Shown here: piece by piece, positions 8,472 through 18,217 of the stretch
Layout of the letters: every line of letters starts with the position of its first letter
How positions within the stretch are numbered: position 1 is the stretch's first letter
From: Corynebacterium sp. ACRPO
GTDB lineage: Bacteria > Actinomycetota > Actinomycetes > Mycobacteriales > Mycobacteriaceae
DNA: 64,000 bases
NCBI RefSeq assembly: GCF_022347205.1
Contig: NZ_JAKRNE010000003.1
Span: forward strand, 1-64,000
Direction: 5' to 3'
Position numbers and translations under genes: made by a program
The notes under the pieces: model-generated
The model's input: only the letters and a program-made list of their open reading frames with translations
Database searches by the model: none
What the model was told of the DNA's origin: nothing

Positions 8472-9149
8472 TTAGAAATCGCGCAGAATGCGCTGTGCCA
8501 GCGGCTCAGAGGAAGCCGGGTTCTGGCCGGTGTACAGGTTGCGATCCACGATGACGTTCGGGGACATCGGATCGGTCTCCTGGTAATCCGCGCCGAGCTC
8601 GCGCAGGCGGGTCTCCAATGCCCACTTAGCGGCGGCGACCATCTCCTCGCCTTCCTCGGCATTGCTAAAGGCGGTCATCTTGTAGCCTTTGAACGGCCAA
8701 TTTTCGTTATCCAATGCCAATAGCGCGGCTGGGGCGTGGCAAACGAGGCCGAGCGCGCGGCCGGAATCCATACGCGCCTGAATCAACTTGGCAGAATCCT
8801 GATCGTAGGCAAGATCCTCCATCGGCCCGTGGCCGCCTGGGTAGAAAATGAGGTCATAGTCTTCCTCATTGACATCGGCCAGGTTCATCGGGTTCTCCAG
8901 CGCTACGCCTAACTCTGCCAGGTAATTTTCCTGCGCCATGCGCACGTTATCGGGCAGCACCTCCAGGCTGTACTCATCTACGACGGGAGCCTTCGCCCCC
9001 GGGGTGGCGAAGTGGATATCCCAGCCTGCGCCCTGGAAGACGCGGTGCGGGGCAATAAGCTCCTCGGCCCAATAGCCGGTCGGGCGCTTGGTGCCATCGG
9101 CCAGTGTCCATTCCTCAGCAGCGGTAACAACAAAAAGTACGGAAGGCAT
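8472..9149 (-). CDS. DJ-1/PfpI-family protein, Hsp31-like (possible glyoxalase III)
   Basis: This 225-aa class I glutamine-amidotransferase-like protein has the nucleophile in GLVCHAPAAL (about Cys136) and the conserved acid in the N-terminal TGYWAEEL segment, followed by FYPGGHGPMEDL. These features match the Hsp31/YhbO-like branch, whose members detoxify methylglyoxal or act as deglycases and chaperones. The family is sure; the reaction is inferred. It is the first gene of a two-gene unit with the downstream alpha/beta hydrolase. GGAGAAT lies upstream of the ATG. Confidence 0.85.
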   Translation of the reverse strand: MPSVLFVVTAAEEWTLADGTKRPTGYWAEELIAPHRVFQGAGWDIHFATPGAKAPVVDEYSLEVLPDNVRMAQENYLAELGVALENPMNLADVNEEDYDLIFYPGGHGPMEDLAYDQDSAKLIQARMDSGRALGLVCHAPAALLALDNENWPFKGYKMTAFSNAEEGEEMVAAAKWALETRLRELGADYQETDPMSPNVIVDRNLYTGQNPASSEPLAQRILRDF

Positions 9150-9170
9150 GTAATTCTCCTTTAATCGTTT

Positions 9171-10070
9171 CTATTCTTCAGCGGCGTCTGCAGCATCTGC
9201 GAGGGACCCTTCCGTGTCCGGGCCAGCAAGCTCCGGATCAGATAGTTCCTCGTATGCTGGCAAGATAACCGTTTCTAGCAGATGCTGCCGTAATTCCTGG
9301 TCAGCGAAGGAATTCTCCACCGCTTTGACGGTAAGATCGAAAAATTCCTCCAGCCCGTAGCCAAAAGTCTCACTCAGCGCAAGGAACTGCTTGGTCAAGG
9401 TAGTCGCGCCCGAGGAAATGGTGCAGGTAAAACCCAACTGTTGCAGCAGTGGCAGTGGGTGGTCGGTCAGCTCCTCGGCCTCCTCTAGTGGGGTAAAGAC
9501 CAGGGGAATATGACGGTCGCGGATGTAGCCAGAGGCCTTACCCGGTACGATGCCTTCAATATTCGCAGTGAAGTCATCGATCATATTCACCGGGTGGATA
9601 AGGCGGTTCACGCCGGCCTGGACGGCGCGCTCTACTTCTGCAAAGTCCTCGCCCACGTGAATCTGGGTGGGCAGGTATGCGGCGCGGAAGTCTGCGGCCG
9701 CGTCCGCTTGGTCCTGGGGCAGGTTGTAGCCCACCACGGGGGCGTCGTCAGGCACTACTGCCTCAGGGGCCGTGCCGGCCAGCACAATGCGGGAGTCGAG
9801 GGAAGGAATGCGGGCTGCACCGGCGGCTTCGACAACCGCGGTAGTGTCTAGGCCGATCTCTGCTGGATCCAGGTGCAGTTCCGCATAGACCACACCATCG
9901 GCGGCCAAGGCTTCGTAGCGCTCACGGATGGTCGCGGTAAGTTCCTCCGGCGCGGTGGCCGTGGAGTTAATGGTCTCAAAGAGGGAGACCTTAGGCAGCT
10001 TGGCCACCAGGTCGGCGGCGGAGTCCTTGTTTTCAGGGCTAATCAAAGGCGCGTCATGCATGCGTCCCAT
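9171..10070 (-). CDS. adenosine-deaminase-like protein lacking metal-binding residues
   Basis: This 299-aa protein aligns with the adenosine deaminase fold: LPKVSLFETINSTAT replaces the usual LPKxELHxHLxG, GVVYAELHLDP is kept, and IHVGEDFAEVERAV corresponds to the HAGE region. The HxH zinc ligands are gone, the catalytic HAGE is IHVGED, and the conserved RIGHGV is RLIHPVN. It is therefore probably inactive as a deaminase, and may bind a nucleoside or act structurally. It ends with an acidic tail. The start is uncertain between ATG 10070 and 10061. The divergent carboxypeptidase starts only 30 bases away, so both may be leaderless. Confidence 0.75.
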   Translation of the reverse strand: MGRMHDAPLISPENKDSAADLVAKLPKVSLFETINSTATAPEELTATIRERYEALAADGVVYAELHLDPAEIGLDTTAVVEAAGAARIPSLDSRIVLAGTAPEAVVPDDAPVVGYNLPQDQADAAADFRAAYLPTQIHVGEDFAEVERAVQAGVNRLIHPVNMIDDFTANIEGIVPGKASGYIRDRHIPLVFTPLEEAEELTDHPLPLLQQLGFTCTISSGATTLTKQFLALSETFGYGLEEFFDLTVKAVENSFADQELRQHLLETVILPAYEELSDPELAGPDTEGSLADAADAAEE

Positions 10071-10100
10071 CGTAGGCACGGGCCTAAGATGTGTCATGTC

Positions 10101-11306
10101 ATGAAAAGAATTATCGCTAGTTCCCTCGTTACCGTCCTGCTCAGCGGCGCACCGCTCACGCTGGCGGAAGAGCCGGAAACTCCTACCACCACGCGCACCA
10201 CCGCCCCGGATACCGATAAGTGCCCGCACGCCGAGCGCCCGGAAAAGGCCACCACCACCTCGGAGCGCTTGGCCCCTGGGCAAGCCTCACCCACCCCGCT
10301 GCCACCGGTGGACAGCGATGAGCCCTGCGGCACCACCCTGCCCGAAGGGTTCAAGGTGGATAAAGATGTGGTAGCTGCGGCGTGGATGGTCTCCGATATC
10401 GACACCGGCGAAATCATCGCGATGAAGGACCCTAACGGCCGCTACCGGCCGGCCTCCATCATCAAGGCACTGCTGGCGCTGGTGGTCATCGACGAACTGG
10501 ATCTGCACCAGAAGGTCGAGGTGGGCGAAGAATCGGCGCAGATTGATGGCTCGGCGGTAGGCATCGGCCCGGGCGGCACGTACACGGTGGAACAGCTTTT
10601 GCAGGGCTTGCTCATGGCCTCTGGCAACGATGCCGCGCACGCCCTGGCGCAGGAATTGGGCGGCGACGAGGCCACGCTGCGCAAGGTCAATGACAAGGCG
10701 GCCGAGATCGGCACGAATTCCACTTATGCGGCCAGCTACTCCGGGCTCGATGCCCCGGGCATGTCTACCTCGGCCGAGGATATTTCCCGCATTTACCGCG
10801 CGGCTTTCCATAACCCGACCTTCGCGCGGATTGTGGATACGGAGTCCGTGGAGTTCCCCGGCTGGGGCGACCTTGATGGTTACCAATTAGGCAACGATAA
10901 CGGGCTCTTCCTCAATGATCCGGACGGCATTGGTGGCAAGACGGGCTTTACCGATGACGCGCACCATACCTTCGTCGGCGCGCTCGACCGCCATGGCCGG
11001 CGGCTGCAGGCGGTGCTGCTCGATACCACCGTGGAGCACGGCCCGCGCGCGTGGGAGCAGGCCCAGAAGCTGCTGCACGAGGCCTATAAGGTGCATCCCG
11101 GGGATGGTGTAGGGCATTTGCTTGCCGACGCCCATTCCGACGCCAACTCCCCTGCGTCCCCTGCGGCAACGCCGGCGCCCGATGCCCAGGCGCAATCCGC
11201 GAACTCTTCCTTGGACGGGGTGCAGGGCTGGCTCGGCTGGGTTATCGCCGGCGCCGTAGTGTTGCTGGCTATGTGCGTGGGTGCTTTTTCACTACTTCGG
11301 CGTTAG
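10101..11306 (+). CDS. D-alanyl-D-alanine carboxypeptidase (PBP, S11 family)
   Basis: The 401-aa secreted cell-wall enzyme removes terminal D-Ala from stem peptides. It shows a signal peptide (MKRIIASSLV, cleavage near LTLAEE), a Thr/Pro-rich spacer to about residue 80, then the penicillin-binding motifs SIIK (RPASIIKA), SGN (MASGNDAAH) and KTG (GGKTGFTDDA). A C-terminal membrane anchor of about 20 residues ends in RR. A TAAGAT -10-like hexamer at 10085-10090 puts transcription start next to this ATG. The open frame extends further upstream to 9873, but the signal peptide fixes the start. Its end overlaps the converging RDD gene by 38 bases. Confidence 0.9.
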   Translation: MKRIIASSLVTVLLSGAPLTLAEEPETPTTTRTTAPDTDKCPHAERPEKATTTSERLAPGQASPTPLPPVDSDEPCGTTLPEGFKVDKDVVAAAWMVSDIDTGEIIAMKDPNGRYRPASIIKALLALVVIDELDLHQKVEVGEESAQIDGSAVGIGPGGTYTVEQLLQGLLMASGNDAAHALAQELGGDEATLRKVNDKAAEIGTNSTYAASYSGLDAPGMSTSAEDISRIYRAAFHNPTFARIVDTESVEFPGWGDLDGYQLGNDNGLFLNDPDGIGGKTGFTDDAHHTFVGALDRHGRRLQAVLLDTTVEHGPRAWEQAQKLLHEAYKVHPGDGVGHLLADAHSDANSPASPAATPAPDAQAQSANSSLDGVQGWLGWVIAGAVVLLAMCVGAFSLLRR

Positions 11307-12201
11307 CCCACTCATCGTGGGTGCCGCGGCGGTTATTCTTCTCCGAAATGGTGAAGGTATGCACGCCGGCGCCCACCCAGCTGGCGAACGTACCGGGGCC
11401 CGGCACGATATTGACTAGGCGCCACCACTGGCGCTTAGCGGACTGGGTGAGGCTAAGCCGCTCTTTGGTGTCGACATCGCGCACCGTGTAGCCCATCAGC
11501 AGCTTGGCCGGGCTGGCGCCGAGCCAACACTCGGTGCCCAAAACATAGAGCAGCAAGAGAATGGCGCCGCCAATAAACGTCGAAAGCTCATCCACACCGC
11601 CGGAGAGCAGCGCGACGCCGAAGCTACCGCTGATGAGTGAGAAAAAGAATAGGTCCAAAATGGCCATGCCGATGCGCGCATCTTGACCGGCGCGCTGGCT
11701 AATTTCGGCCGCTGGGTGTTGTAGCAGCGGTGCGGGGACGGCCGCGTTCGCCGTTGCCGGCGGGAATGGATTGTGCTGCGGGTCAAAGGGATTACGCGAA
11801 TAGGGCGACCCATAGGGGCTCGCGGTCTGCGCAGATCGTGGTTCTTGCTGAGCATGACGGCCTGGCGCCGCCGCCTGACCGGGCTGGAAAGACTGAGCCT
11901 GCTGCTGGGACTGCTGTGGCCGCGGGTTCCACTGTCCTACCGCGCCCAGCTGCCCTAGGTCTCCCCAGGTGGGGCGCACTCCCGCCGCGCACGCCTTATC
12001 GTATTCCGCCCGCTTGGCAGCAGAGCCCAAGACGCTGGCAGCGATGCGCAGCTGCGCGCGCCGCGGATCTTCAATGTCTTGGCCTTGCTGCTCTAGCGAT
12101 AAATCCTTGGACTCCAGTAAGACTAAGAGTTCCCGCTCGCCATCGCGGCGGTCTAGTCCCCATTCTTCATAAAGATTCGGTGCGATGTCATTGGCGTTCA
12201 T
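11269..12201 (-). CDS. RDD-family membrane protein with J-like N-terminal domain
   Basis: The C-terminal half (about 165-300) is an RDD domain with two or three membrane spans (AILDLFFFSLISG, FIGGAILLLLYVLG) and the typical WLGASPAKLLMG segment. Residues about 5-70 look like a degenerate J-domain: RIAASVLGSAAKRAEYDKA matches the last helices of DnaJ, without an HPD motif. A Gln/Pro/Ala-rich linker lies between. Some RDD proteins act in ion or compatible-solute transport; the role here is unknown. Its 3' end overlaps the carboxypeptidase gene by 38 bases in convergent orientation. Confidence 0.8.
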   Translation of the reverse strand: MNANDIAPNLYEEWGLDRRDGERELLVLLESKDLSLEQQGQDIEDPRRAQLRIAASVLGSAAKRAEYDKACAAGVRPTWGDLGQLGAVGQWNPRPQQSQQQAQSFQPGQAAAPGRHAQQEPRSAQTASPYGSPYSRNPFDPQHNPFPPATANAAVPAPLLQHPAAEISQRAGQDARIGMAILDLFFFSLISGSFGVALLSGGVDELSTFIGGAILLLLYVLGTECWLGASPAKLLMGYTVRDVDTKERLSLTQSAKRQWWRLVNIVPGPGTFASWVGAGVHTFTISEKNNRRGTHDEWANAEVVKKHPRT

Positions 12202-12257
12202 AATGATTCATCCTAAAGCTAAACGACCGCTGCGTCCTCACCCCTAAGGAGGAGATT

Positions 12258-13337
12258 TTACTTACGGCGCAACAAGCTCCATGCGCCCACGGCCGCAGCA
12301 CCCAATGCGGCACCGACGCCGAAGGTCGCACCTGCAGGCGCGCCTTCCTTGACCTCGTTGCGGACGCGAATAACGGCCGGCTCTGGGACCGGCGGGTGAG
12401 CGTACTTCAGGGACTCGGCGGTGGTGGCGGTCCACGCGGAGACGTACAGCACCACGCGCCAAATCAGATACATGACCACCATGAGCACGATGACGGGGCC
12501 GAAGACCGCGCCGGCAGGGCTGCCGGTAGCAGAGGACATGATGAGCGTGGACAGCTGCTTGAGCAGCTCAAAAGCCACGGCACCAATGGCCGCGCCGATA
12601 AGGCCGGACTTCTTCGGCACCTTGGTGCGCGGCAGGATCATAATCAGCCACCACATGACGATGAGGTTGGCCAGAAGGCCCACTGCCAAGCCGACAAAGA
12701 AAATAACCGAGTCCATGCCCGGGAAGGACTCGATTCCTACGCGCTCAAAGATTTTCTGGGTAAGGCCGGAGGACCCGGCGGCGGTGACGCCAAAGGCGAT
12801 GAGGAATGCCACGATAAGGCCAATGAGGCCCACCAGGTCAGACAACTTCTTCTTCAAGAAGGAACCGCCCTCGTTGGCATCGATGCCCCACATGGCCGAG
12901 ATACCGATGCGCAGGTTATTCATCCATCCCAGGCCGGACCACAGGGTGGTCAAACCACCGATACCGAACATGGCGCCGCGTTGGTCAATGGCGGTATCGA
13001 GGATTTTGTTAACCGTATCGCCCATATCGCCATCGATAGAACTGGTGATATGGGATTGCAGATCATTGAGCAGGTCCTCGCGGTTAGCCAAGACGGCGGC
13101 GACGGTGGCCACGATCAGCATGGCAAGCGGGAAGATGGAGAGCACCGAATAATAGGTGATGCCGGCGGCAAACTGGTTGCCGCCTTCGGCACCGTAGCGC
13201 TCGTTCATGCGCATGAGGTGGTCAACGAATCCGGACTTGGAGCGAATCTTATCTACCGCACCGGGATCGTCGGCATTGGCGCGTTCGATGCCGTAGTGGT
13301 CCGTCTTCTTCGAGGAGGATTGCGTGGTGGTAGGCAC
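12258..13337 (-). CDS. YihY/BrkB-family inner membrane protein
   Basis: The 359-aa polytopic protein shows about six membrane segments and the family hallmark FAAGITYYSVLSIFPLAML (about 58-76), formerly mis-assigned to ribonuclease BN. A long charged N-terminal cytoplasmic segment precedes it; the C-terminus has a Gly/Ala-rich hydrophobic stretch ending in RRK. The exact role of the family is unsettled. Start is a GTG at 13337 preceded by AAGGGAAG. It follows trpS on the same strand with a gap of 102 bases. Confidence 0.88.
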   Translation of the reverse strand: MPTTTQSSSKKTDHYGIERANADDPGAVDKIRSKSGFVDHLMRMNERYGAEGGNQFAAGITYYSVLSIFPLAMLIVATVAAVLANREDLLNDLQSHITSSIDGDMGDTVNKILDTAIDQRGAMFGIGGLTTLWSGLGWMNNLRIGISAMWGIDANEGGSFLKKKLSDLVGLIGLIVAFLIAFGVTAAGSSGLTQKIFERVGIESFPGMDSVIFFVGLAVGLLANLIVMWWLIMILPRTKVPKKSGLIGAAIGAVAFELLKQLSTLIMSSATGSPAGAVFGPVIVLMVVMYLIWRVVLYVSAWTATTAESLKYAHPPVPEPAVIRVRNEVKEGAPAGATFGVGAALGAAAVGAWSLLRRK

Positions 13338-13439
13338 GTGCTTCCCTTCTTGCTCGCACAGTTTTTATCCCACCTAGAGTAACTGGCAAACCCCCACTTG
13401 TCCCTTTGTGGGGTGGGGCACGGGGGAAGCGGCCGCTTG

Positions 13440-14471
<1,032 letters not shown>

Positions 14472-14536
14472 TTATCCTACCCCCTAGCCTCGCCGCGCGG
14501 TTCACATCCTTCCCCGGCGCCGCCTGAGCGAAGGAT

Positions 14537-14568
14537 CGAAAAATCCCCTGCCCGATTAGGCAGGGGAT
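14537..14568 (-). terminator. Rho-independent terminator of the 63-aa gene
   Basis: ATCCCCTGCC at 14543-14552 pairs with GGCAGGGGAT at 14559-14568 around a six-base loop; on the minus strand TTTTT follows. It separates the 63-aa gene from trpS. Confidence 0.85.
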
Positions 14569-14582
14569 GCGGCGCAAGGATG

Positions 14583-14774
14583 TTAGAGCTTGCGGGAGGT
14601 GGGGCTGACTACGTCCATCAGGATGGCCCAACCGGATACCATCAGCGCGCCGCCCACGCCCATGAGCACGATGGGGCCGAGGAAAGCGAAGGACGGACCA
14701 ACAACGGTCCACCACCAGATGCTCAGGCCGAGGATTACAGCGCCGAGGACGAAAGAAATAATTGCGCGAGCCAT
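14583..14774 (-). CDS. small membrane protein, 63 aa
   Basis: Two hydrophobic segments (about 4-23 and 30-50) with WWW in between and a short polar tail SPTSRKL. No family recognised. GGAGAAAGTTC upstream of the ATG is a good ribosome-binding sequence, and its own terminator follows, so it is a real independent gene. It sits between trpS and the TRIC-like gene. Confidence 0.7.
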   Translation of the reverse strand: MARAIISFVLGAVILGLSIWWWTVVGPSFAFLGPIVLMGVGGALMVSGWAILMDVVSPTSRKL

Positions 14775-14825
14775 GAACTTTCTCCGTTGCAGATTACTGA
14801 ATTTTTTGACCTACCCATAGTAGCA

Positions 14826-15809
14826 CTACTGCTTGTGTTTGGGTGCCTTGCGCTTGCCGACGTCCCCCTTATTGAAGCTCCACTGCTGCTCCACGTTTAC
14901 TCCCCGTGCCCCTGGCGAGTGCCGGCCGCTCGGCCGCGTAATCGACTGCCGCTTCGGCCGGCGCGCGATGCGGTTGCTCGACATATCGCTGTAGTCCGTT
15001 CCTTCGGTCGCGGTAGAAAACGCTCGAGACTTGTTCCTGAAGGTGCGGCTCAAGGGTCGGCTAAGCGGCCGGGTCAGCGGGCGCGTGATCGGGCTGGCAT
15101 AGCGCGTGGCCGCACCCGCCTTGCGCTTGGCCTTGCGGGCGCCATCGCGCACGATGCGCGCGGACAAACGCAGTCGCGGGTCCATCTGCTGCTCGGCATC
15201 GCGATATTCAAAGACGGGCAGGCCTTTCTTGAAGTAGATCGCGGCCAAGCGGGCAATAAAGCACACGGAGGCGGTGATAATCGCGGTCGGTTCCTCGGCC
15301 AGGCCACTGTGGTACAGCGCCATAAATAGCGCCGCGGCCAACAGCGAGATGGCGGCATAATACTCGCCGGAAAAGACCAGTGGGATGCGATCTGAAAGCA
15401 GGTCACGCAGCACGCCACCAAAGACGCCAGAAATCACCGCAGACACCGAGGTAATGATGAACCCGTGGCCCAAGTGGACCGCGATTTGGGTGCCCAGCAC
15501 CGAAAAGACCGCAAGCCCCAGCGCATCCAGGATGAGGAAGAGGTGGCGGAAGTAGTGCATGAGGAAGGACATGCCCACCGTCACCACAGCCGCCACGATG
15601 ACGATCACCAAATAGATGGGGTGCTCAACCCAGGTAAAGGGAGGATCATCGAGGATCATATCGCGCACCGTGCCGCCGCCCAGCGCCGTCATGGAGGCGA
15701 TCATGGTGACGCCAAAAAGGTCGAGCTTTTGGCGGCCGGCGGACAATGCGGCGGTCATGGACTCGGCCGTAATACCAACTACATACAGGACGCTAAATAG
15801 TGGCGTCAT
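14826..15809 (-). CDS. TRIC-like (UPF0126/YicG) membrane protein with long basic tail
   Basis: Residues 1-200 carry two tandem UPF0126 units with about seven membrane spans; the repeated hallmarks MTALGGGTVRDMI and SGVFGGVLRDLL are both present. Prokaryotic relatives form trimeric cation channels. The last about 120 residues are an unusual Arg/Lys/Ser-rich cytoplasmic extension with a TRPLTRPLSRPLSR repeat, absent from typical 200-aa members. Its ATG overlaps the TGA of xth by one base, so it is coupled to that gene. Confidence 0.85.
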   Translation of the reverse strand: MTPLFSVLYVVGITAESMTAALSAGRQKLDLFGVTMIASMTALGGGTVRDMILDDPPFTWVEHPIYLVIVIVAAVVTVGMSFLMHYFRHLFLILDALGLAVFSVLGTQIAVHLGHGFIITSVSAVISGVFGGVLRDLLSDRIPLVFSGEYYAAISLLAAALFMALYHSGLAEEPTAIITASVCFIARLAAIYFKKGLPVFEYRDAEQQMDPRLRLSARIVRDGARKAKRKAGAATRYASPITRPLTRPLSRPLSRTFRNKSRAFSTATEGTDYSDMSSNRIARRPKRQSITRPSGRHSPGARGVNVEQQWSFNKGDVGKRKAPKHKQ

Positions 15810-16726
15810 CAGCGGTACTCCACCAGCAGTGGGGAATGGTCGGACCAGCGCTGCTCCACGGTAGGAGCTTTATCCACCCAGGTGCGCTGCGCGCGCTCCA
15901 GCATCGGGCGGGTGGCCGCCTGGTAATCGATGCGCCACCCGGCGTTGTTATTAAACGCCTGGCCGCGGTAGGTCCACCAGGTATAAGGACCATCTTCGTC
16001 CGGGTGCAGGCGGCGGGCGACGTCGAACCACTGCGGATCTGCGGCCGGGGACCACGGCTCGCCGCCGGCGTACTCGACCACACCCTGCCACTGACCCAGG
16101 TTCTTCTTTTCCTGCGGCTTGTCATCCGGGAACGCGCCAAAGACGTGATCCATGAAGGCGCGCTCCTCCGGCAGGTGGCCGGCCTTCTTTTCGTTGGCCT
16201 TATTATTTTTCAGGTCCTGGGCGCGGTGGCAGATATTCCAGTCGCCGCCGATGACCATGTCGGCGGGGCTGCCATCGGAGTTCGTCCGCGCCGCGTTCTT
16301 CGCCAGAATTTCCTGGAACTCGTCCAAGAAGCGGTACTTTTCATCCAACTTCGGCGAACCGGTATCGCCGGAAGGCAAGTACAAGGAGGCGACGCGAATA
16401 TCGCGGGTGGTAGCCGCAATCCAGCGGCCGGCGTCGCTAAAGGAGCCGAAGCCCACTTCGACGTCGGCAAGCGGGGTGCGAGACAGGATACCGACGCCGG
16501 CGCGGCCCTTTGCGGCGGCGTCGGCAAGCGCCAAGTGCCATCCCGCCTCTAGGGCCGGGGCCAAGGCCTTTTCGGCCTGCTCCGGGGTTGCGCGCACCTC
16601 TTGCATGAGCACGATTTCGGCCGGAGTCTCCTCTAGCCAGGCGTTCATACCGGGGTTATTTTCATTGCGCTGCTTGCACGCAGCGCGGATTCCGTTGACG
16701 TTAACGCTCGCGATGGTAAGGGTCAT
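15809..16726 (-). CDS. xth: exodeoxyribonuclease III family nuclease
   Basis: This AP endonuclease/3'-5' exonuclease of base-excision repair is about 305 aa. Visible motifs are IASVNVNGIRAA at the N-terminus, VLMQEVRAT with the metal-binding Glu, VIGGDWNICH (about 163-172) and the C-terminal QRWSDHSPLLVEY with the catalytic DH pair. A TATGCT hexamer at 16738-16733 on the minus strand sits 6 bases before the ATG, predicting a leaderless mRNA. It is the first gene of a unit with the TRIC-like gene. Confidence 0.92.
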   Translation of the reverse strand: MTLTIASVNVNGIRAACKQRNENNPGMNAWLEETPAEIVLMQEVRATPEQAEKALAPALEAGWHLALADAAAKGRAGVGILSRTPLADVEVGFGSFSDAGRWIAATTRDIRVASLYLPSGDTGSPKLDEKYRFLDEFQEILAKNAARTNSDGSPADMVIGGDWNICHRAQDLKNNKANEKKAGHLPEERAFMDHVFGAFPDDKPQEKKNLGQWQGVVEYAGGEPWSPAADPQWFDVARRLHPDEDGPYTWWTYRGQAFNNNAGWRIDYQAATRPMLERAQRTWVDKAPTVEQRWSDHSPLLVEYR

Positions 16727-16747
16727 GCCAACAGCATATCGGTATGC

Positions 16748-18001
16748 CTAGGCGCGGCGAGCAAGACGCTTTTTATCCCACATCGTTGCAGCCCACACCA
16801 GGCAACCCGCAGCCGCCAGGGCCGCACCGGCCAGCGCCGGGGCGGAGTAGCCCAAGCCGGCACCCACGACGGCGCCGCCAATGGTCGCACCGGCCGCATT
16901 CGCGATGTTGAGCGCGGACTGGTTCAGGGCTGCGGCCAGAGTCTGGGCGTCGCCAGCCACATGCACCAAGCGCAGCTGCAGCGAAGGAACCAAGGTGGAG
17001 CCCATAAACGCCACGCAGCCAAAGCACAAGGTAGCGGGGATGGCATGGCCGGAGAGGAAGTAGAAGGCCGTCAGGATAACGATGAGGCAGGCCAAGGCAA
17101 AGATAATGCCAAACTCCAGGTTGCGGTCAGCCAGCCAGCCGCCAAAGGCATTGCCGATGGTCATGCCGATGCCATAGGCCATGAGCACCACCCAGATGAG
17201 GCTCTGGTCCATGCCGGCGACCTCGGTCATGGTCCACGAAATATAGGTATAGACGGAGAACATGCCGCCAAAGCCGACCACGCCCATGATGATGGTGAAC
17301 CACACCTGGCTGTTTTTGAACGCACCAAATTCGGTGCGGATATCGGTCTGCTTCATCTCCGTCATGTGCGGCATCAGGAAGAACAACGCAATGGCGGTGA
17401 CAATGCCCAAGGCCACGACCACCAGGTAGGCCGCCTGCCAGCCCAGCGCGGAGCCGAGGGCTTGGGCGGCCGGCACACCAATCACCGTGGCGATGGCCAG
17501 GCCCATGCCCACATAAGCCATGGCTTTGCCGCGGCCGCCTGGGGGCGCCATGGATGCGGCAGAAAGGTTAGCCACGGAGAAATAAGCGCCGTGCGGCATG
17601 CCCGCAATAAAGCGCGCGACCATGAGGATGGCGTAGTTCGGTGCCAAGACCGAAAGGAGGTTACCCACCACGAGGAAGCCGATGAGCAGCAGGATGAGCC
17701 GGCGGCGCGGCAGCTTGCCGGTAAAAGCCGCAATCAACGGGGCACCGACCACCACGCCCATCGCATAGATGGTGATGAGCGTGGAGGCGTTTTCTTCCGA
17801 AACGCCAAAATCATCTGCAATAAGCGGCAGCAGGCCCATAGACACGAACTCCGTCGTGCCGATGGCAAACGCGCCCAGGGCCATGGCCACCATGACGATG
17901 GCGCGGCGACGGGCAGTAATCTCCGTTTGCAACGGCAGCGGGCGGCGGCGAACGCGGTGTTCGCGTGCGCTGCGCGGGCTTAGCTCATCGATGATTTTCA
18001 T
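16748..18001 (-). CDS. MFS transporter, DHA1 drug/sugar exporter type
   Basis: The 417-aa protein has 12 predicted membrane spans and a motif-A-like loop FTGKLPRRRLILLLIG. The segment GAFAIGTTEFVSMGLLPLIADDF is typical of the AraJ/YdhP/NepI-like DHA1 branch, exporters of arabinose-like sugars, purine nucleosides or drugs. The substrate is unknown. The frame is open further upstream to 18112, but family homology and the Met at MKIIDELSPR place the start at 18001. No clear ribosome-binding sequence is visible. It is divergent from icd with 216 bases between them. Confidence 0.85.
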   Translation of the reverse strand: MKIIDELSPRSAREHRVRRRPLPLQTEITARRRAIVMVAMALGAFAIGTTEFVSMGLLPLIADDFGVSEENASTLITIYAMGVVVGAPLIAAFTGKLPRRRLILLLIGFLVVGNLLSVLAPNYAILMVARFIAGMPHGAYFSVANLSAASMAPPGGRGKAMAYVGMGLAIATVIGVPAAQALGSALGWQAAYLVVVALGIVTAIALFFLMPHMTEMKQTDIRTEFGAFKNSQVWFTIIMGVVGFGGMFSVYTYISWTMTEVAGMDQSLIWVVLMAYGIGMTIGNAFGGWLADRNLEFGIIFALACLIVILTAFYFLSGHAIPATLCFGCVAFMGSTLVPSLQLRLVHVAGDAQTLAAALNQSALNIANAAGATIGGAVVGAGLGYSAPALAGAALAAAGCLVWAATMWDKKRLARRA

Positions 18002-18172
18002 GGAGAGTGAGGGTACACCCCGTCTGCGCCGGTGGCATGCCCGCAGCGGGGGCTCGTGAATATCTCCACCCCTCCCGCGCATGGGTGACAGCGGCCACGC
18101 AACCCTTTTCAAGGGGCGGCAAATGGGGGATCACTTTCAGCAAACTGGCCCACATGCCGCCCACAAAATCGG

Positions 18173-18178
18173 TAATCT
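18173..18178 (+). promoter_or_regulatory. probable icd -10 element
   Basis: TAATCT matches the corynebacterial TANANT -10 consensus and lies 39 bases before the icd ATG; no convincing -35 is visible at the usual spacing. Confidence 0.4.
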
Positions 18179-18217
18179 GGGCACTTGAACAATTTTCCAA
18201 CGTTAATTAGGAGAATC

